A DNA stretch of 64,000 bases from JAWKTV01 sp041398905. Its GTDB lineage: Bacteria; Planctomycetota; Planctomycetia; Planctomycetales; Planctomycetaceae. Location of the stretch: contig JAWKTV010000018.1 in NCBI GenBank assembly GCA_041398905.1, positions 1 to 64,000 on the forward strand. Direction: 5' to 3'. The position numbers and the translations under genes were made by a program. Each line of letters starts with the position of its first letter. Within the stretch, counting starts at the first letter, position 1. Shown here in pieces: positions 56,986 to 64,000 of the stretch. Below the pieces are notes generated by a model that saw only the letters and a list, made by a program, of their open reading frames with translations, was not told the DNA's origin and did not search any database.

Positions 56986-57392
56986 ATGGAATCCTTCTCA
57001 ATCAAGTCCGTTCGATCTGATTCTGAACTCGTTTTTCGAAGACTACGATGGCGACCATTTCACGGTGCGTCTCGTGGGCTCGGAACTCTCTGCGACGTTG
57101 CGAGTGTGGGGCTACACAGACTGCCAGTCGCTCGTTGAAATGCTTTTCGTATTTGGCGTCTCTCGAGGCGGATTGGTCGTCGCCCGCTGAATGGGAATCT
57201 ATCGAGTCTGAGTTCGCGATAAACGTCCGCTGTGACTCATGGGGCCACGTTCTGGTCGGTGTTCACATGCAAAGGGTTAACGGTGGGCCCGAAGATTGGA
57301 ACTTGGACGCAAAGATTGAAACTGAACTTGGCCAGATACCACGTATTGCGTCGAATGCTGCGAGATTCTTCAATGTGAATCTCAGCAGCTAA
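56986..57392 (+). CDS. Cassette ORF2: DUF6228-like protein, two frameshifts
   Basis: The start MESFSIKSVRSDSELVF (ATG 56986) lies 8 nt after attC-like site B. Removing one T from the run near 57033 joins it to EDYDGDHFTVRLVGSELSAT and LRVWGYTDCQSLVEML. Removing one T from CTTTTCG near 57143 joins SYLASLEADWSSPAEWESIE and FAINVRCDSWGHVLVGVHMQ, ending ARFFNVNLSS. The reconstructed 135-residue protein follows the DUF6228 pattern (HFTVR..G..LSA...VW.YT; W..LE...L....D.LGHV). The family is uncharacterised; some members sit near toxin genes. The stop TAA lies inside the next attC box. Confidence 0.65.
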
Positions 57393-57477
57393 CAATCGCA
57401 TGCATCGGAGTTGCGGTCGGTGCCGCCCTGACACGGAGGAGTCACTGGCCGCAACCCGGTGATGCTGGTCGTTACAC
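57387..57477 (+). other. attC-like site C
   Basis: R'' AGCTAAC (57387-57393, overlapping the ORF2 stop) and R' GTTACAC (57471-57477). L'' GCATCGGAGTTGCGG pairs with L' CCGCAACCCGGTGATGC, with bulges. R'' is the reverse complement of site B's R' (GTTCGCT) except for one base. Confidence 0.75.
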
Positions 57478-57526
57478 CACAACACAAAACCCGTTTCCTG
57501 TACCACGTCTCATTGGAGGAGCATGC

Positions 57527-58055
57527 ATGTCCCGTTCAACACTCATTCCGGCCTTGATCGTCAGCCTTGGCCTCGCATTCGCTGCTGTCGCCAAAAGCGG
57601 CCAAGATGCTGCGGAGCCGCCTGTCGCTTCAAGTCAGGGTAAAACTCCGACTGTTGCTGATTTTCAGGCACTCGTAAAGCGAGTAGAAAAGCTTGAGCGT
57701 CAGATGTCCGCGCAAGGAGCAAGAACAACTGGGGCGCGGGTTCCTGGCAATTGATCCAATAGTTGCCAATCTTGACGAAAGTCGCCTTTCAAGGTACATT
57801 CGCGTATCAATTGTTTTGTCCGTTGAAGATGGACAAAAGGAACCCGCATTAACGGCGCTCACAGAAATCAATCCAAAGATCAAAGATTGGGTCTACGGTT
57901 TCCTTTCAGGCAAGACACTTGACGATGTTCGCGGTCAAGACAATCAGCAAAAGCTGCGAGTTGAAATTCAGGCTGGTATCAATTCTCAGCTAAAAGCAGC
58001 TGGGTATCCAGAGTTCGCCAAAGCCGTCCTCTTCGATGAAATCAATGTGCAGTAA
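57527..58055 (+). CDS. Cassette ORF3: exported FliL-like protein, frameshifted
   Basis: After GGAGGA, ATG 57527 gives STLIPALIVSLGLAFAAVAK, a signal peptide or anchor, then a short coiled coil (FQALVKRVEKLERQMSAQ). A one-base shift near 57715 joins EQEQLGRGFLAIDPIVANLD and RYIRVSIVLSVEDGQKEPAL, TEINPKIKDWVYGFLSGKTL, LRVEIQAGINSQLKAAGYPE and AVLFDEINVQ. The second half matches the C-terminal domain of flagellar basal-body FliL (NL...RY..V.....; P.I.D.....S.KT...; L..EI...IN; V.F......Q). The intact length would be about 175 residues. A FliL-like protein outside a flagellar operon is unusual. Confidence 0.65.
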
Positions 58056-58067
58056 CGGCGGCGCATG

Positions 58068-58157
58068 GTGTAACAAAGCGCTGAACCCGAGTTGGCGATG
58101 ATGGATTCTTGAAATGGTTGCTCGCTCGCGCCAACCGGGTTAGCGTAGTCGTTCTGC
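58068..58157 (+). other. attC-like site D
   Basis: R'' GTGTAAC (58068-58074) is the exact reverse complement of site C's R' GTTACAC. R' is GTTCTGC (58151-58157). L'' CGCTGAACCCGAGTTGGCG pairs with L' CGCCAACCGGGTTAGCG leaving one G and one A unpaired in the left arm. Confidence 0.85.
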
Positions 58158-58178
58158 ATCAACAGGAGGCATCCAAAC

Positions 58179-58673
58179 GTGAGTGACACAACCTCGTTGA
58201 TTGCGTGCCGTCGATCGTGGAAACGGACCTTTGCATTTTCGCTCTTCACTGCGGCTTTCGCCTTGCTTCTGGCGGTCTACATGTGGCCACTTTACGGCAA
58301 CGGCCTTTCCTCCGACGGCATCCGCCCCAAGGTGTTTTTCGTTGGGATGTGCCTTTGTTTCGGAGTAAACGTCGTCATGTCGCTGTGGATTGCGATTACG
58401 GTGGCTTCCATTCGACGCGACGTTTGCGTCACCCTCGACACCGAGGCACTGACCTGCTCGATTCCCGGTGAATTGGTCTCCAAATCGTTTTCCGTGGCCT
58501 TGGATGACATTACTCAGATCAATAAGATAGACAAAGACAGTGGCCCAGAAGCATTTCGCATTCATACGCAGTCTGGTACGTTTGATCTCTACGGCAACTA
58601 CGGAATTCCAACTCGTCGCATCGTGAATGAGATTGCAAAACTCCGGCCGTCCGTCATCATCGGAACCACATAA
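58179..58673 (+). CDS. Cassette ORF4: two-helix membrane protein with PH-like domain
   Basis: GTG 58179, with AGGAGG 9 nt upstream, gives 164 residues. Two hydrophobic helices (TFAFSLFTAAFALLLAVYMW and VFFVGMCLCFGVNVVMSLWI) are followed by a soluble domain with alternating strands (VCVTLDTEALTCSIPGELVS, FSVALDDITQINKI, FRIHTQSGTFDLYGNYGIPT) resembling bacterial PH/YcxB-like membrane proteins. It is the only intact gene of the array. The 3' attC is missing; an ISL3-like end begins right after the TAA. Confidence 0.7.
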   Translation: MSDTTSLIACRRSWKRTFAFSLFTAAFALLLAVYMWPLYGNGLSSDGIRPKVFFVGMCLCFGVNVVMSLWIAITVASIRRDVCVTLDTEALTCSIPGELVSKSFSVALDDITQINKIDKDSGPEAFRIHTQSGTFDLYGNYGIPTRRIVNEIAKLRPSVIIGTT

Positions 58674-58676
58674 AAA

Positions 58677-59070
58677 AGGTTCTTCCGACAATTCCGTGGC
58701 TCATTTGGTGTGGGGTGTGAGGTCGAGTTTGCCGCAGAAGAACAGGGTCCGGGTACGGTAGTTCGCGAAGTTGCGGAAGCCGCGGGCGTTGGATATCAGG
58801 GTCTGGATCACGCTGTTGAACCCTTCGCTCAGCGAGTTGGTGATCGGGTGGCGGAACCAGCTCAGGAGGTGTGGCAGGCGGTTCTTCAACATCTTCGCGA
58901 CCTGCATCATCGGCCTCAGCCGCGAGCGGATGGCCCAGTTGTACCAGTCCTGAAAGAACTCCGCTCCCGACTACGCCGTCGGTGTGCGTCCAGAACCAGC
59001 GGAAGTCATCCTTCAGACCCTAGGCCCGTGACGTCTGCAAACTCTCGCGACGCAGCACCTCCAGGCGCTG
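58677..59070 (-). mobile_element. ISL3-family transposase remnant
   Basis: On the minus strand NWAIRSRLRPMMQVAKMLKN, RLPHLLSWFRHPITNSLSEG and FNSVIQTLISNARGFRNFAN form the C-terminal DDE_Tnp_ISL3 block, whose final catalytic Glu lies in SLSEGFNS. Upstream coding (LKDDFRWFWTHTDG) is interrupted by a stop and a shift near 58975. The left end GGTTCTTCCGACAATTCCGT (58678-58697) is like ISL3 terminal repeats. The N-terminal zinc-finger and first catalytic Asp residues are missing, so it is dead. Confidence 0.7.
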
Positions 59071-59533
59071 CAGTGCGGCCTTCAGTTTCCGGTGGAGTTG
59101 GCGACGATGCGTCGTGTGTGAGAATTCGCGTCGCAGACGAAGTCGGATTGCAACCCCTTGCGCCGATCCGCGAGCCCCGCAAGGCGGTGCCACGGCAAAC
59201 TCTCCCGATACACGGGTTTCTCCCTGGCGTGGGCTAGCCAGTCGGTTGACTGGACGGTTTGCGAAGCAACGGGATGCCTCCCCATCCGCGTTCATCCGGC
59301 GTTGCGGCGTCAGTGGTGCCGGGTCCGCGCCAAACTTAACGGAGCCGCTTGGCCAGAGACCCGATTCGGATCGACCGCGTCCGGATAATGGACGACGTTC
59401 ACCGCATGGGAGGCCACGTGTAGCGGCTTGTTGCCACCACGAGACCCGGCCATAATGTGGTCGGACCATCCCAAGTGTGACGCTACGTTCGGCCAGTGGA
59501 ACCGGCCCTTGGCTGTGCTTCGAGGAACACCCG
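59071..59533. other. Uncertain coding debris
   Basis: Continuing upstream of the ISL3 remnant. Short open frames on the minus strand (QLHRKLKAALQRLEVLRRES) could be a degraded transposase or a lost gene. None can be named. Confidence 0.35.
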
Positions 59534-60817
59534 ATGTCGGACGCAGGATCGCGGGTTCATCGTCGAGTGAGGTTCCCTTTGGTCGGCTTGCTGCTGATCA
59601 TGGGTGGCACGGTCATCTGGTGGAAGTGCGTTGAATGGTTGGACGAGTCGCGGTTCGAGGGCCGCGGAATCACCATCCTCCGGGATTCTCTCGATCAACC
59701 AAGTGAGTTGGTCCTGCACGGTGAATCGGCCGCGACCGCTGACCTGCGACCACTGACACGCATGCCGACGGTGCGTAAGCTCACATTGCGGGAATTAAAG
59801 TTCCGACAAGAAAGCGTACTACCAACTCTGGACGACTGCCCAAGTGTCGAGTCCGTCTACCTGATCAAGGTAACGATCACACCCGACGCGATCGCAGCGA
59901 TCTTGGCGATGTCGTCGATCAAGCAGTTGATTCTCATCGAATGCGACGGCTTTAGTGCGACTGAGTTGGCGGATATCGTCGAGCCGATGGACCGGAGGTT
60001 CACCCTGTTCCTTAACAGGCTGGTGATGTCGCCAACTGAGTTCGCGAGGCTTCTCCGGATCGATCAGCTCAGTGTTTCCATCGAACCAGTCGATATCGAA
60101 CCGGCAGCGAATCTGCTGAATCTGTTGTGGACGCAGCCCCCAGGAATGAGCCTGACCGCCGTTGAACCGATCACGGCTGAGCAGTTGGCGAAGTTGCGAT
60201 ATCCAGAACTGATCGAATGCATGTCGGGGCGGTTGGCAGCGGGTGCCTCGGCGGAACTTCGACGCCTCAGGGGTCTCGAAACATTGGATTTGCATCTGGC
60301 GGACGACGAGACCCTCAGGTCCATCGCCAGACTCACCGCGTTGCAATCGCTCTCGATCAATGGTGGCGAGTTGACCGATACGGGCGTCTCGGCACTCGGA
60401 TCACTCAGCCACTTGACGCACCTCAGAATCAGCAGTCCGAAGGTAAGTGGCGAGAGTTTCGCAGCGATCTCAACCCTCAGCCGGCTGGAGTTCCTGATGA
60501 TCGATTGCAAGCACGCCGCGCAAGACTCGTTCTCACATCTCGCCGAACTCACCTCGCTGAAAACGCTGGTCCTGTTGCATGATCAGCTCACGAGTGACGA
60601 CATTCAATTCTTGGCACAGCTACGTGGACTGACCACGATCGACCTCTATGGCAATCCGCTGGATGAGCGGGCCATCGAGATTGTCGAGTCGCTCCCCAAC
60701 CTCACCGGGGCGGATCTCCGCGGATCGGCGATACCGGAAGACGTTTTGACTCAGTTCTTTGCACGACTGAAGGTTCGCGAGCAGCATCGAGCGCAGGCGG
60801 AGACTGAGCCGCAGTGA
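59534..60817 (+). CDS. Membrane-anchored leucine-rich-repeat protein
   Basis: A 427-residue protein. FPLVGLLLIMGGTVIWWKCV (residues 14-33) is an N-terminal anchor. The body contains LRRs of the ribonuclease-inhibitor-like type: ELRRLRGLETLDLHLADDET, ARLTALQSLSINGGELTDTG, GSLSHLTHLRISSPKVSGES, AELTSLKTLVLLHDQLTSDD and AQLRGLTTIDLYGNPLDERA. LRR proteins in planctomycetes are numerous and of unknown binding specificity. ATG 59534 is preferred over an in-frame upstream ATG that lies in non-conserved sequence. Confidence 0.85.
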   Translation: MSDAGSRVHRRVRFPLVGLLLIMGGTVIWWKCVEWLDESRFEGRGITILRDSLDQPSELVLHGESAATADLRPLTRMPTVRKLTLRELKFRQESVLPTLDDCPSVESVYLIKVTITPDAIAAILAMSSIKQLILIECDGFSATELADIVEPMDRRFTLFLNRLVMSPTEFARLLRIDQLSVSIEPVDIEPAANLLNLLWTQPPGMSLTAVEPITAEQLAKLRYPELIECMSGRLAAGASAELRRLRGLETLDLHLADDETLRSIARLTALQSLSINGGELTDTGVSALGSLSHLTHLRISSPKVSGESFAAISTLSRLEFLMIDCKHAAQDSFSHLAELTSLKTLVLLHDQLTSDDIQFLAQLRGLTTIDLYGNPLDERAIEIVESLPNLTGADLRGSAIPEDVLTQFFARLKVREQHRAQAETEPQ

Positions 60818-61105
60818 GTCCTCCACCATTCGAGCCACCTGGACATCTTCGCGGGGTGCCGGGTACGCCGGCCGGAGGGTGTGTGCCACGGCCGTGTCGG
60901 ACGTGCGAGGCATTGTCAGTAAGCTGTTCACTCAACCGCAGCGCCGCTGGCCCGTGACTGCAAGCCGTCGCTCTGTTGAGCAAGGTGCAGTCACGCATTC
61001 TCAGGAAGTTGTGATGGCATTCGTTGATCGGTGCGGGTATTCTGAGGCGTCTCGACCACGGTTCCGGTGGTCCGCCTCAGCATCTCTCCCAAAATGAGGT
61101 TCCTC

Positions 61106-61594
61106 ATGCCAGCCAAGCCTGTCATCGCTCGTGACATCATGGTGTCTCGTCTGATTACGTTGCGTCCCGACATGGACGTGTTTGCGGCGATTGACCTGCT
61201 GCTCAAACACAACATCTCCGGCGCGCCGGTGGTCGATCAGGACGGGCGGTATCTGGGTGTTTTTTCGGAGAGTTGCTCGATCAGCCTGCTGCTGGCCGCC
61301 GCCTACGATGGTGCGCCGACGAACGAGATCGAACGTTTTGTTGATGGTGATGCTCCGACCATCGAGCCGGGAGCGGACCTGCTGACGATCGCGCAGGTGT
61401 TTCTGGAGACTCGCTACCGTCGGCTGCCAGTGCTCGAAGATGGCCGATTGCTGGGGCAGGTGAGTCGCCGCGACCTGTTGAAGGCGGCCCGCCAACTGCT
61501 GGAGATGGGTTCGAGTGAAGGCTCGAGTGTGCTGTACCTCAGCGGGCTGGTGGATGCGCATGACTCGTCAATTCTGGTGCTCAGCCGGGTGTAG
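61106..61594 (+). CDS. CBS-domain pair protein
   Basis: A 162-residue protein made of two CBS domains: ARDIMVSRLITLRPDMDVFA, DLLLKHNISGAPVVDQDGRY (CBS1) and DAPTIEPGADLLTIAQVFLE, RRLPVLEDGRLLGQVSRRDL (CBS2). Such modules bind adenosine nucleotides and regulate partner proteins. ATG 61106 follows GAGG; a start at 61094 lacks a ribosome site. No effector domain is attached. It is followed 302 bp later by an SDR gene. Confidence 0.93.
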   Translation: MPAKPVIARDIMVSRLITLRPDMDVFAAIDLLLKHNISGAPVVDQDGRYLGVFSESCSISLLLAAAYDGAPTNEIERFVDGDAPTIEPGADLLTIAQVFLETRYRRLPVLEDGRLLGQVSRRDLLKAARQLLEMGSSEGSSVLYLSGLVDAHDSSILVLSRV

Positions 61595-61896
61595 GCGTCG
61601 CGGTCGCCAACGGATGACACGCCGCCGGCCACCACGGCAACTGCTGCGCCGCTCCCATCATGTCCAGCAGCGGGGGGACCGGCCGTGAAGTATCCCGCCT
61701 TCGAACGCGCATGTGGGGGGATGTCCCGTCGCCTGCCCGATCGGAGCGGGTTAGCGTTGCCCTTGCCGTTCACTCCGCTATCCTCAGAGGTCTCGAACAC
61801 GTGTGACGGAGGGCCAGTCTGTTGCGTGCGTCGGGCACGAGGTTCCTGGCAGCCGCGGTTCACGCGGTGATCCCCGCGCGCGAAGGGTGAGGGCTG
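61595..61896. other. Intergenic, nothing recognised
   Basis: About 300 bp between the CBS gene and the SDR gene. No signal beyond a GGGTGAGGG purine stretch before the SDR ATG. Confidence 0.4.
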
Positions 61897-63027
61897 ATGA
61901 GTTATATTCTGTTGAATGGTGCCACGGGGCTGTTGGGGCGTTACCTGATGCGGGACCTGCTGCTGAAGGAGCAGCCTTTGGCCGTGCTGGTGCGGAAGAG
62001 TCGCCGCGAATCGCCCCGTGAGCGGATCGAGGCGGCGATGCGGACGTGGGACCAGACGCTGGGCCGCGAACTCCCGCGACCGGTCGTGCTGGCGGGCGAC
62101 ATCTCGCAGCCCGACTTGACGCTCTCCGCGGAAGACCAGCGGTGGGTTCGCGACAACTGCGACGGCATGCTGCACAACGCGGCCAGCCTGTCGTTCGTCA
62201 CCACGGGTCGCCAGGCGGAGCCGTACAAAACGAACGTCGACGGCACCCGCAACGTCCTCGACTTCTGCGAGCACAACGGCATCCGCAAGTTTTTCCATGT
62301 TTCAACCGCGTACGTCTGCGGCAAGCGCACCGGGCGAATCCTCGAGTCCGAGCTGAACGAAGGGCAGGAGTACGCCAACTGCTACGAAGAGAGCAAAGTC
62401 GAAAGTGAAGAGATGGTGCGGGGGGCCAGGGCCCTCGACGGCGTCACCGTGTTCCGTCCGGCAATCATCATCGGCGACAGTCACACCGGCGTCACCTTTA
62501 CCTACCACAACTTCTACTGGCTGCTGCAACTGGCGTATTCGCTGGTCAATGGCATGGGCGAGATGGACTTCACCGGCAAGATTCCAGCCCACATGGTGAA
62601 GTTCAACGTCGACGGGACCGAGCGGAAGAACCTGGTGCCGGTCGACTGGGTCTCGGAAGCGATGAGCCGCATCATCGTCGATCCGCGACTGCACGGCGAG
62701 ACGTACCACCTGACGCCCCGCATTCCGGTCAACATGCGACTTGTGCTGGACGTCGTCGAGGAGACGGTCGGCTTTTACGGGACGGGCTTCTACGGGGCTG
62801 GCGATCGCCGCGAAGGGGCGCACGAGGCGGAGGACCTGTTCCACCAGCAGATGGCGGTCTATCAATCCTACTGGCGGGACGATCCGACGTTTGACTCGAC
62901 CAATATCAGTCGTGCGCTGCCGGACCTCCCTTGTCCACATGTCGACCGCACGATGCTGAAGCAGCTTTCCCGCGTCGCAATCGAAAATCGCTTTCGTTGG
63001 AAGGATGCGGTCGCCGCCGAGGCGTGA
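61897..63027 (+). CDS. Thioester-reductase-like SDR oxidoreductase
   Basis: A 376-residue extended SDR. The cofactor loop is LLNGATGLLGRYLMRDLL, LHNAASLSFVTTGRQAEPYK the NNAG-like region, and KFFHVSTAYVCG + YEESKVESEE provide the Tyr-x3-Lys catalytic pair (the Ser/Thr is in VSTAYV). VFRPAIIIGDSHTGVTFTYH and NLVPVDWVSEAMSRIIVDPR are typical of the NAD_binding_4/thioester-reductase group, which reduces acyl thioesters or acyl-CoA to aldehydes and alcohols. No acyl-carrier or AMP-ligase gene is adjacent, so the substrate is unknown. Confidence 0.9.
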   Translation: MSYILLNGATGLLGRYLMRDLLLKEQPLAVLVRKSRRESPRERIEAAMRTWDQTLGRELPRPVVLAGDISQPDLTLSAEDQRWVRDNCDGMLHNAASLSFVTTGRQAEPYKTNVDGTRNVLDFCEHNGIRKFFHVSTAYVCGKRTGRILESELNEGQEYANCYEESKVESEEMVRGARALDGVTVFRPAIIIGDSHTGVTFTYHNFYWLLQLAYSLVNGMGEMDFTGKIPAHMVKFNVDGTERKNLVPVDWVSEAMSRIIVDPRLHGETYHLTPRIPVNMRLVLDVVEETVGFYGTGFYGAGDRREGAHEAEDLFHQQMAVYQSYWRDDPTFDSTNISRALPDLPCPHVDRTMLKQLSRVAIENRFRWKDAVAAEA

Positions 63028-63155
63028 TGCGGCGTCGGGCGTCACACACCCGTCACGGCGGACAGCCCCATGACGCGGCGGGGTAGCGCGTAATGAGCAG
63101 CGAGCCGCGGTGGGGCTTGCGGCCGCCCCGCTCGCCTCGTTGGACTTCCGTCCGC

Positions 63156-64000
63156 TCAGTTCTTGGAGGCTACCGCGTGCTTCTGCGTCTCGCGATAGAT
63201 GGGCAGGTGGCGGTAGTAGACCTCAAGCGTCATTGTCGCCAGGCAGGTCATGTAGAGTCGGCCTCCCTTGGCGCCGTGCGCGTCGGCCACGTTCCAGCTC
63301 CCCGCCTCGTGCCCGCTGCGGACCTGCGAGTTCACCAGTTGCTCACGCATCGTCAGGTTCCACCGGGTCCACTCGTCTCCCTCCCAGTGGTGCATCGCCT
63401 GGGTGGCGTAGTAGTTGAAGTACATGTCGTTGGGTGACGGACCGATGTTGCTGAGATGGGCGATCCCCTTCTTCAGCGGTGCGTCGTCGCGCTTCCAGCC
63501 GTGGTACATGCGGACCAGCAGACCGATGCCGGTGGTGCTGTTCTTGCGTTCGGGCTTGGCATAGCCGTAAAAGGCGCCGCCTTCCAGGGCGACGGAGTCG
63601 AGGTATTTGTGCGCGTCCGAGAAGACCTTTTCGGGGATGTCGATGCCGGCGTTGCGGCCGGAGATCAACGCCATCATGCACCAACCCTGAATCGAGGTGT
63701 CGGGGCGTCCACCCGGCTTATCCGGAACGTAGGTCCAGCCGCCGGTCGAGTCCTGATGAACGACGAGCCACTTGATGGCCGCGGTCGCGTACTTGCTCAG
63801 TTCGTCTTCCATCGTAACGAAGATGCGGCGGTCGACGGATCGGCCGTCGCTGAGCTTGATCCTGCCAGGATTGGCTTCGAGCTGCGCCCGCACCAGGGCC
63901 AGCGATTCGCACAACGCCGTAGTGGAGATGGCATGCTCGTAGATTCCCTCGTTGGAGGTTGAGCCGGGCACGCTGCGGAGGTCGAATGTCCCTCCTTCGC
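63156..64000 (-). CDS. Prenyltransferase/squalene-oxidase repeat protein, partial
   Basis: The C-terminal about 280 residues of a larger gene that enters from the right edge; coding (EGGTFDLRSV) is open to position 64000. YATAAIKWLVVHQDSTGGWT and VPDKPGGRPDTSIQGWCMMA, then GGAFYGYAKPERKNSTTGIG and MYFNYYATQAMHHWEGDEWT show the QDxxGGW-like repeats of an alpha/alpha toroid, as in squalene-hopene cyclases and prenyltransferase beta subunits. Planctomycetes have many such proteins with extra domains, most without cyclase activity. Length and N-terminal domains are not visible. Confidence 0.85.
   Translation of the reverse strand, partial: EGGTFDLRSVPGSTSNEGIYEHAISTTALCESLALVRAQLEANPGRIKLSDGRSVDRRIFVTMEDELSKYATAAIKWLVVHQDSTGGWTYVPDKPGGRPDTSIQGWCMMALISGRNAGIDIPEKVFSDAHKYLDSVALEGGAFYGYAKPERKNSTTGIGLLVRMYHGWKRDDAPLKKGIAHLSNIGPSPNDMYFNYYATQAMHHWEGDEWTRWNLTMREQLVNSQVRSGHEAGSWNVADAHGAKGGRLYMTCLATMTLEVYYRHLPIYRETQKHAVASKN

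Overview
The window looks like chromosome from a planctomycete (high GC, Gemmata/Planctomyces-like). Pointers are a DUF1501 twin-arginine protein, an arylsulfatase, an ECF sigma factor next to a Ser/Thr kinase with an SUMF1-like tail, a multihaem cytochrome/TPR protein beside a CRTAC1 (ASPIC/UnbV) protein, a formaldehyde-activating enzyme, a B12-dependent ribonucleotide reductase and several small Cys- or Gly/Tyr-rich secreted proteins. Most genes are single units on either strand with few operons.

Layout. 0-3.3 kb: end of an RHS-repeat gene, DUF1501 gene, then scrap DNA with a perfect palindrome and a decayed tyrosine integrase beside tRNA-Ser. 3.7-20.7 kb: housekeeping and planctomycete-type genes (Trm112-like, thyX, kinase/sigma pair, HU, hydroxyacid dehydrogenase, GH10-like protein, sulfatase, MoxR, uroporphyrinogen methyltransferase-synthase, HAD, nitrilase, ferredoxin, cmk). 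21-30.4 kb: argG, truncated globin, RLAN/ATP-grasp with a C39-like peptidase, folC, ybeY-corC, PQQ propeller. 30.8-31.2 kb: two tRNAs. 31.6-51 kb: TPR lipoprotein, Rieske, fae with a divergent ATP-grasp gene, hemD, thioesterase, CRTAC1/multihaem pair, C45-type hydrolase, nrdJ. 51-59.5 kb is the accessory part: two REP-associated transposase (RAYT) genes with their own repeats, a homing-endonuclease-repeat protein, a gene-cassette array with attC-like sites, and an ISL3-type remnant. 59.5-64 kb: LRR protein, CBS protein, thioester-reductase-like SDR and a partial prenyltransferase/squalene-oxidase repeat protein.

The most interesting stretch is about 55.9-58.7 kb. Four genes on the + strand (lipoprotein, DUF6228-like, FliL-like, two-helix PH-like membrane protein) are separated by about 90-nt imperfect palindromes with AAC...GTT ends and unpaired bases in the left arm. 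The 5' boundary of each cassette (GTTNNNN) is the reverse complement, exactly or with one mismatch, of the R'' box at its own 3' end, as expected of integron cassettes. No integron integrase is visible, so this is a CALIN-type (integrase-less) array or the tail of an integron lying outside the window.

Caution: at least nine conserved genes carry single-base frameshifts, many in short homopolymers (argG, cobA-hemD, hemD, the C45 hydrolase, the multihaem gene, cassette genes). Sequencing or assembly indels are the simplest reading, so interrupted genes here should not be taken as true pseudogenes without checking.
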